This document shows positions 58,101 through 64,000 of a DNA stretch of 64,000 nucleotides, in pieces. Every line of letters begins with the position of its first letter. Within the stretch, counting starts at the first letter, position 1. Position numbers and translations under genes: made by a program. The notes under the pieces were generated by a model. The model had not been told where the DNA came from. It saw nothing but the letters and a program-made list of their open reading frames with translations, and did no database searches. Location: positions 5,236,148-5,300,147 of the forward strand of contig NC_053123.1 in the NCBI RefSeq assembly GCF_010015445.1. Reading direction: 5' to 3'. This stretch comes from Perca fluviatilis. Taxonomy: Eukaryota; Chordata; Actinopteri; Perciformes; Percidae.

Positions 58101-60300
58101 ATGACATGTTTGCTCCACTATTTACATTACCTTGAGACTCTTTTGTGTGTCATTCTCTTTTGAGGGTAACTTTCAAACCCCTTCTGTCTTTGCCTCCCCA
58201 GACCCTCTGGCCTACCAGGGAATGGGAAGACTGACCTTCAGCGGCCTGCTTAATTCTCTGGATGGAGTGGCCTCATCTGAGGCCAGAATAGTTTTTATGA
58301 CCACCAACTTCATTGACAGGTACTGTTGGAAGCAAATTTGTAAACAGTGCTTATGAAATGTGTTATTGTCAAAACACAGGCCCGTAGCCAGCCTAGTGGA
58401 AGAGGGGACCTTCTTTCAGTTTTCCCCTCATTTTGTATTCAATTATTTTTTTTAAATTAATTTTCGTGACCTTTTTTTATGCACTAATTTGTGCTGGATT
58501 GGTTTGTCTGCTGGTATCTTAACGAGCACGCTTTTTGATGCACCGAAAATATTTACTACAAGGTTGTCAAATTGCTTACCAAGATCATGTACCACCTTCT
58601 GTAGTCCAAATGCACGCACACCTCAAACGTTTTGCCATGAGTGCATAAAGTTGGTTGTTACATGTCACGGGCCAGTTAACACATTCACATAAGTGGTGCT
58701 TTTAACAAGATTAGGGCTTCGGTTTGGTTTAGATTACTTTTATTTGAGGGGAATTCAAATTTTTGGCGGTCATTATTTTAAAAGATACTTGTTTATTACA
58801 ACAACAAATAAACTAGTTTTAAAAAAAACCTGACTTAAACAATGGACCTTTTGGCAGTAGGGGACGGGGGGCCGGGGCCTTTCGAACCACCTGAACCCCA
58901 CCCCACCCCCCCCCCCGTCTTCAGCCCTGATGCAAAACAGGAAAACATCTTTGACACTAATACAAATGAATAGCAAAAATGTAATCCAAATGCATGTATA
59001 CCCTGGTTTTTTATTTTATGTCGTTGATTTTAGTGCCCGCGATGTTAAGGTCAAGAAATCCAAAACAAAGCTGCTCCAATCATATACATCTTTTGTAAGT
59101 GATATAACGGGATAAACAAAGTCTGTATTTTACTTGAATTTATTAACATTATCTCCCACATATGATGTCAAGGCTCTGTCCAAACTTTCATTTATATTTG
59201 GCAACGCAGCCAATACAACCCCGAATCACAGAGATGCCGATTTGCACGGGTCTAATATTATCACACCTCATTGTTTGGCGAAATATGGTAGGTCATTTGA
59301 GGTGGAATTTTTCCTTGACAAATTATAGACAAGGCAGATTTGCGTGAAATTTAAAACATATAACTAAATGCAAAACAAACACTTATATTTGTATCTTACC
59401 GTTCAATTAGATGAATATGTGGAATGCAAAAGATTCACTCGTGATTAACCACAGAGAACAATCAACCCACTGCAGTTCCCTATTCTGGGACCTTGTTTTG
59501 GTTTGCCAGCCTACAAACTCGGCCCTTATGAACCCTGTCCCAGCCACAGCAGATTTTCTTTTTAGTAGAAACACTGATAAAATCCAATGTATGCTGAAGT
59601 GACATATACCGTATGTTTCTCAGGAGTTTATGGAGACCAAATGGAGCCAAAGGGAGACAAAATATTGGACTTATGTAAATGCTTTTGTTACTCTGTGCCT
59701 GCTGGATCTACAAAAAAAAAAACAACAGTTAGCTAACACATTTGCCATAACAACTTTATAAGGTGATAATATGTCAGTGTTGTGTTTTTGGCTTTTTATG
59801 CTGCCCCTTAGTGGCTAAATATATATAATGCAGCTTTGAAATATTTAAACTAATTCAAAGTACTATAAACTATAGTAAAAACTATAATAATAACCCAGTT
59901 CCATTTATAAATCTTTTTAAATAGACACTACAACCTATGTTATGGCTACCTAAATGTGTTCTCTGACATTTCACATGTGAGTTTTACAAACATTTCGGAG
60001 CATTTTCAGTGACATTAACTGCCAGTCCCGCTTGTAATCTGCGCACACAGGTTGGACGCAGCGCTGATCCGACCCGGCCGTGTGGATCTGAAGCAGTACA
60101 TTGGGAATTGCACGCACTGGCAGCTTACACAGATGTTCCGGCGGTTCTACCCAGACGAGCCTGCCTCTGAGGGCGAGCGGTTCGCAGAGCGTGCGCTGGC
60201 CGTCCACTCGGAGATCAGCGCTGCCCAGGTGCAAGGACACTTTCTGCTGCACAAAATGGACCCCGCAGGATCTATAGACAATGTTGCCCAATTAATATAA
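53399..60300 (+). CDS. bcs1l: BCS1-like mitochondrial AAA+ chaperone, complex III assembly
   Basis: BCS1L is a heptameric AAA protein of the mitochondrial inner membrane that translocates the folded Rieske Fe-S protein into complex III. Exons: 53399-53718, 54955-55094, 55281-55475, 56027-56090, 56211-56383, 58202-58319, 60051-60300 (TAA). Coding sum 1260 nt = 419 residues, equal to human BCS1L. Visible parts: an N-terminal single membrane segment with internal targeting signal ([20 protein letters not shown], about residues 16-35); the BCS1-specific domain ([43 protein letters not shown]); Walker [11 protein letters not shown], split by intron 4; Walker [11 protein letters not shown]; sensor-1 region FMTTN; arginine-finger region [11 protein letters not shown]. 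No lesions. Intron 5 and introns 1 and 6 are long and full of transposons. The start is chosen because MPLSDF matches the family N-terminus. Confidence 0.98.
53761..54167. mobile_element. MITE with TAGGGCTGGGTATCG end in bcs1l intron 1
   Basis: Left end TAGGGCTGGGTATCG, right end ...TTAGCCCTA. The interior is rich in 'ggtactgatacca'-type motifs, a common fish non-autonomous hAT-like family. No target duplication resolved. Confidence 0.6.
54172..54844 (-). mobile_element. L2-type LINE, reverse-transcriptase C-terminal fragment
   Basis: A 168-codon minus-strand frame carries the RT thumb/C-terminal region: [68 protein letters not shown]. This is diagnostic for fish L2/CR1-group LINEs. Its 3' tail (on the minus strand) ends near 54172. 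It is 5'-truncated and lies antisense in bcs1l intron 1, reaching to about 110 bp before exon 2. Confidence 0.88.
55129..55182. repeat. (CA)n microsatellite
   Basis: About 26 CA units in bcs1l intron 2, about 35 bp after the exon 2 donor. Confidence 0.95.
56617..57036. mobile_element. hAT-like MITE nested in the outer element
   Basis: Begins TAGGAATCAACTGATACTGG and ends CTAATCGGTCTATCCCTTA (imperfect inverted termini). It splits the left arm of the outer element: 'gaattacacatat' stops on its left and 'tacatatgatgtttg' resumes on its right. Confidence 0.7.
57061..57354. mobile_element. TTAA-flanked MITE with a hairpin at each end
   Basis: Flanked by TTAA (57057-57060, 57355-57358). Each end is itself a palindrome: CCCTTGTGTTGTCCTTCGGG, a short loop, then its complement; the mirror arrangement is at 57307-57354. 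A second inverted pair (ttgttgagaattgctctcta / tagagagcaattctcaacaa) lies inside. The centre carries a short LINE-tail-like piece ('agtttatttctagaacacat'). The related right terminus 'caacacaagggttaa' recurs at about 63820-63834. Confidence 0.88.
57666..57858 (-). mobile_element. tRNA-derived SINE with 15-bp TSD
   Basis: On the minus strand it starts with 'gtggccgggttagctcagtt' and 'ggtagagcaggcgcacatat' (A box), then 'gcgggttcgactctgacctg' (B box), a SINE body with 'gctgcatgtcattccccctc', and an A-rich 3' end. Flanked by gtgtgtagtctttct at 57651-57665 and 57859-57873. Complete and recent-looking. Confidence 0.92.
58320..60050. other. bcs1l: bcs1l intron 6
   Basis: 1.7 kb with no recognisable exon. 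It is mostly AT-rich, with a pyrimidine/poly-C block at 58893-58916 and no confidently typed element. Confidence 0.5.
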
Positions 60301-60337
60301 TGGCAGGACTGCAAGGTGGTTTGGAGACTGATTACTT

Positions 60338-60343
60338 AATAAA
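60338..60343 (+). other. bcs1l: bcs1l polyadenylation signal
   Basis: AATAAA 38 nt after the TAA stop, giving a very short 3' UTR. A second AATAAA lies near 60435. Confidence 0.75.
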
Positions 60344-60670
60344 GAGAAAAATGTTTCCAGTTGAAGTTACGGTATTAATAGGACAGATGTGCATTGATGC
60401 CATGGACTGTATATGCAGTATATGATTGATACCAAATAAATACACGTAAAAAAATACCCATCTACTATTATGGAGTGCCCTTGAGCAAGGGACTGAAGCC
60501 CTACAGTAGCTGGAGCTGCTCAACGGGCAGCAGTGAAGCAGGGTTCCCCCCAGTGTATTGCAAGCATGGTGGCCCACCTATTAAATCTGTCTTATAGCTT
60601 TTTTTAAATTCTCAAGTCGCGATTCAGTCCATGATTCTGTTATAACAGAAATTATTTGGCTCTACATTAA

Positions 60671-61056
60671 AGGTGCTCTAAGTGATGTCACGCGTTTTTT
60701 AGGCTACAAAATTTTTTTGTCACATACAGCAAACATCTCCTCATTATCCGCGAGCTGCCTGTCCCCTGAACACACTGTAAAAAAAACCCGGTCTCTGTAG
60801 ACAGCCCAGGCTCCACAAACGGCAACAAAAACAAACTGGGCCAACCTGCACCACCAAACATAACAGTGTTCCTGCATTCCAGACAATAACCGGCAAGAAG
60901 GATTTGGGGGTAGGGGTTGGGGGGGTTAGTGCGTGGAAGGGACAGAAGGGAGGGGCAGGGGATGGGATGAGGGGGAGGGAGGGGAGAGCTAACCTCCATT
61001 TTGTTTGACAATACTTAAACAAGAAGTGACATCACCCAACATCGCTTAGAGCAGCT
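60671..61056. mobile_element. TTAA-flanked MITE, first of an abutting pair
   Basis: Starts AGGTGCTCTAAGTGATGTCA and ends 'caacatcgcttagagcagct' (inverted), flanked by TTAA at 60667-60670 and 61057-61060. 386 bp, GC-skewed interior with a long G-rich run at 60904-60995. No coding. Confidence 0.82.
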
Positions 61057-61060
61057 TTAA

Positions 61061-61761
61061 AGTGCCCATATTATGAAAAAAAACACTTTTTCTGGTATTT
61101 GGGGTGTTCTTTTGTGTCTCTGGTGCTTCCACACACATACAAACTTTGAAAAAAATCCATCCATGCTGTTTTGAGTGAGATACGGTTTCTGAATGTGTCC
61201 TGCCTTCAGTCTCCTAGTGAGCTGTTCAAAATCGGCTCGGACTGTGACGTCACAGTCCGAAATGAGCTGGCTAACCGCAACCGTTAGCTCGTAGCGTTAG
61301 CATTAGAATGCTAACGCTAATGCTAACACTAGCATGGTACCTCGTTCTCAATAGCAAAGCACTGCTACAACACACATAAGTTCACCATAATCTACAAAAG
61401 AACTACTTACATGTGCGCCCTCATTTAGAAGTCTCCCAGCTAATCCTGCCTTGTAACTGACTGAAGTTGGAGAAACAGCCTGTCTTTTACTTCTATGGAG
61501 CTAGCTAGCTGACATGATCTACATCTGAGCTACTGAGCATGTGCGAGTGCAATCAAAGATAGTACAGAAGAAGAAGATGAAAAGAGGTCTCACTCTGTAG
61601 CTAAAACAGAAACCAGGTGAAAAGAGGATCTACAGCAGGTAGAGAGAGCTGTGCAGTACAACAAAAATATGGTGTTTTTTGAAAATTAAACCATGTAAAC
61701 CTATTCTGGTACAACCTTAAAATACAATTATGAACCTGAAAATGAGTATAATATGGGCGCT
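61061..61761. mobile_element. TTAA-flanked MITE, second of an abutting pair
   Basis: Starts AGTGCCCATATTATG and ends 'cataatatgggcgct'-like (inverted), flanked by TTAA at 61057-61060 and 61762-61765. It therefore shares its left TTAA with the preceding element. The interior holds an array of 'gctaacgctaatgctaac' motifs. A related right end occurs at about 21240-21272. Confidence 0.8.
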
Positions 61762-61831
61762 TTAAAGCTCCATCAGTCTGTGACTGGACCCAGGCGGGCC
61801 CTTTTGGCACCAACATTTGCCACCAGAGGCC

Positions 61832-62270
61832 CGTTTCAGAAAGCAGGTTTAGGGAAAACTCTGAGTTTGTTAACCCTGAGATGAGGGAATCTCTGGGTTT
61901 TCTGTTTCAGAAAGAGAGGTAACTTAACCTCAGAGTCAGTTACTATGGTAACTGAGCCTGTGAACCTAACCTGATCGGGAGCAGGTTTTCTTCAAGAAAC
62001 CTCAAGTTTCTCTCAGTCTCCCCATGGATGTATTAAGAGAACGCTCCTCCCTCTGACACAGCGCTCTTTCATTTCCTCATTCAGTCTGTATCCGGTGCAT
62101 TTTAGCGCAGTTTGTTATCGGCATGAATAAAAAAAATTGTGTTGGTTTATTAACCGTGTTAGGCAGACTTAAAACGTTTTTTTTTTCTTCTAAAAACATG
62201 GCATTTCCTTTTGTTGACGATCCCGTTGATGAAGAAGCTGCTTTACTTCGCAGGGTGTTTTTTATATATA
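61832..62270 (+). mobile_element. PIF-Harbinger-type element, transposase N-terminus only
   Basis: The left end 'ggcccgtttcagaaagcagg' and following 'aaaactctgagtttgttaac' are typical of fish Harbinger elements. At about 62198-62262 a frame opens MAFPFVDDPVDEEAALLRRVF, the recognisable N-terminus of fish Harbinger transposase-type genes. It is cut off at 62270 by a Tc1-like element. The rest of the gene is absent after it. Confidence 0.7.
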
Positions 62271-62804
62271 CAGTACAGGCCAAAAGTTTGGACACACCTT
62301 CTCATTCAATGTGTTTCTTTATTTTCATGACTATTTACATTGTAGATTCTCACTGAAGGCATCAAAACTATGAATGAACACATATGGAATTATGTACTTA
62401 ACAAAAAAGTGTGAAATAACTGAAAACATGTCTTATATTTTAGATTCTTCAAAGTAGCCACCCTTTGCTTTTTTTGATAACTCTACAAACCCTTGGTGTT
62501 CTCTCAATGAGCTTCATGAGGTAGTCACCTGAAATGGTTTTACCTTCACAGGTGTGCTTTGTCAGGGTTAATTAGTGGAATTTTTTCCCTTATTAATAAA
62601 AAAGCAAAGTGTGGCTACTTTGAAGAATCTAAAATATAAGACATGTTTTCAGTTATTTCACACTTTTTTGTTAAATACATAATTCCATATGTGTTCATTC
62701 ATAGTTTTAATGTCTTCAGTGAGAATCTACAATGTAAATAGTCATGAAAATAAAAAGGAAACGCATTGAATGAGAAGGTGTGTCCAAACTTTTGGCCTGT
62801 ACTG
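62271..62804. mobile_element. Tc1/mariner-type palindromic MITE
   Basis: TA target site on both sides (62269-62270, 62805-62806). Ends CAGTACAGGCCAAAAGTTTG and its complement, with arms that are inverted copies over about 220 bp. 534 bp, no transposase frame. It has inserted in the Harbinger remnant. Fragments of the same family lie at 39690-40018 and 62820-63098. Confidence 0.9.
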
Positions 62805-62819
62805 TATATACAAAATAAA

Positions 62820-63096
62820 GAAAACCATTTCAGGTGACTACCTCATGAAGCTCATTGAGAGAACACCAAGGGTTTGCAGCGCTACCAAAAAAGCAAAGGG
62901 TGGCTACTTTGAAGAATCTAAAATATAAGACATGTTTTCAGTTATTTCACACTTTTTTTGTTAAGTACATAATTCCATATGTGTTCATTCATAGTTTTGA
63001 TGCCTTCAGTGAGAATCTACAATGTAAATAGTCATGAAAATAAAGAAACACATTGAATGAGGTGTGTCCAAACTTTTGCCCTGTACTGTGTGTGTG

Positions 63097-63098
<2 letters not shown>
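62820..63098. mobile_element. Second, truncated Tc1-like copy
   Basis: Repeats the right arm of 62271-62804 ('caaagggtggctactttgaa', 'tgttttcagttatttcacac', 'cctgtactgtgtgtgtg') and a small piece of the left arm (aaccatttcaggtgactacc). The middle is missing. It runs into a (TA)n tract. Confidence 0.75.

Positions 63099-63156
<58 letters not shown>
63098..63156. repeat. (TA)n microsatellite at Tc1 end
   Basis: About 29 TA units directly following the truncated Tc1-like copy, as at 40019-40084. Confidence 0.95.
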
Positions 63157-63161
<5 letters not shown>

Positions 63162-64000
63162 GAAATGATATTGAAACCCTGACAACTTCCTATTTGAGCA
63201 GTATCGTTTTTCTTCCCAGTCTTATCAGTTATGTAGCCTACATAACCTTATCCGTCCTCATATCACTAACGTCACCCATCTTATGCTTGTACAGCCCAGC
63301 AGATTATTTGTGTCACGTTACTTTTTTTTGCAAACGGCAGTTTTCTTTACAACATTGGTGATGCGGAGCATAAAGCCACTGTAGCAAAGCGCCGTCAGAA
63401 GAGTGACTCGAAAACGTGTTTTAAACGTTTGTGTAGCTAGTGTTCTCTGGACACAAACCAGTAAGAGCCATTAAAAAGGAGTTCCACAGTATTGCAGGTG
63501 AATGATGTAAACCCTTTGAAATAAAACATTATGAATTATAATTCTGTTAATGGTGCTGCAGCCTCAGTGGGAGTAGGCTACAGTACTTTTTCGCCCGCAG
63601 TATTGCACTTAAATGAAATAGATTTTAGGTTCAATACCATTTCACCAGTAATATTAGGCTATACTTATTATTAATACCTTGTGCGGTCTTCCTATCAACC
63701 TTGAAAAAAAAACCGTTTTAAGTTGTAAAATTTTTCTTTACATTTTCAGCACTTATTTCTACGTCCCATATTTTCTGATATAAAATAAAAATTGAAAACT
63801 GGTCAATTTGACCCTAAATCAACACAAGGGTTAAATATGATACAATAGCCTATATATACGCATTTACTGTAGCAGCAATTTTCTCCCACGCAAATTCTCT
63901 CTCTTTTACAGCAGCCTCTGTGTTGCTTTTTTTAACTCGCTGTTTGTGCGCATGAGTATTTCCGCTGACCAGTTTGTTTGTGGTTGTTACCATGGTGAAT
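63157..64000. other. Intergenic, no gene seen
   Basis: AT-rich, with no exon of the gene expected next by synteny. At about 63820-63834 the sequence 'caacacaagggttaa' resembles one terminus of the TTAA element at 57061-57354, but no matching left end was found. Confidence 0.45.

Noticed and set aside
63053..63361. 102-codon frame with a long Ile-Tyr run
   Set aside because: It is a translated (TA)n microsatellite with repeat flanks.
1..64000. CRISPR arrays, operons, riboswitches or phage-type systems
   Set aside because: The window is a vertebrate nuclear locus; the regular repeats present are microsatellites, a minisatellite and transposon arms.

Overview
The window is vertebrate nuclear DNA, almost certainly from a ray-finned (teleost) fish. 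It holds intron-rich genes with GT-AG splice sites, tRNA-derived SINEs, L2- and L1-type LINE pieces, Tc1/mariner, hAT, PIF-Harbinger and TTAA-flanked miniature DNA transposons, and long TA, CA and CT microsatellites. There are no operons and no bacterial features. The gene order cnot9 - plcd4 - znf142 (reverse) - bcs1l is the order known from mammalian chromosome 2q35 (CNOT9-PLCD4-ZNF142-BCS1L), so the backbone is a conserved vertebrate syntenic block.

Layout. 1-5836: the last five coding exons of cnot9 (+), with a 3.9-kb last intron full of transposon debris. 5837-10728: intergenic and plcd4 5' flank. 10764-29047: complete plcd4 (+), 15 coding exons, 744 codons, PH-EF-X-Y-C2. 29048-33095: 3' flank holding a 1.1-kb near-identical duplicate of the plcd4 exon-3 region and an 875-bp TTAA-flanked inverted-repeat element. 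33096-36843: a frameshifted, intron-containing SAMD3-like pseudogene (+). 38062-51792: complete znf142 (-), 7 coding exons, 1768 codons. 51.8-53.4 kb: a head-to-head interval between znf142 and bcs1l. 53399-60300: complete bcs1l (+), 7 coding exons, 419 codons. 60301-64000: a transposon cluster with no recognised gene.

The four genes do not form a pathway: CNOT9 is an mRNA-decay scaffold, PLCD4 a PIP2-specific phospholipase, ZNF142 a C2H2 zinc-finger protein and BCS1L a mitochondrial AAA chaperone for complex III. I read the exon boundaries by eye. For plcd4, znf142 and bcs1l the summed coding length is an exact multiple of three with intact phases at every junction, which is strong internal support.

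I do not see an undescribed biological system of the operon or defence type. The less ordinary observations are: the plcd4 exon-3 duplication, with an insertion-free 'empty site' for a miniature transposon in the second copy; a likely U12-type intron in plcd4; a decoy partial copy of plcd4 exon 11; multi-level nested transposons in plcd4 intron 10 and bcs1l intron 5; two abutting TTAA elements sharing one target site; and an in-frame upstream ATG on a possible micro-exon of znf142.
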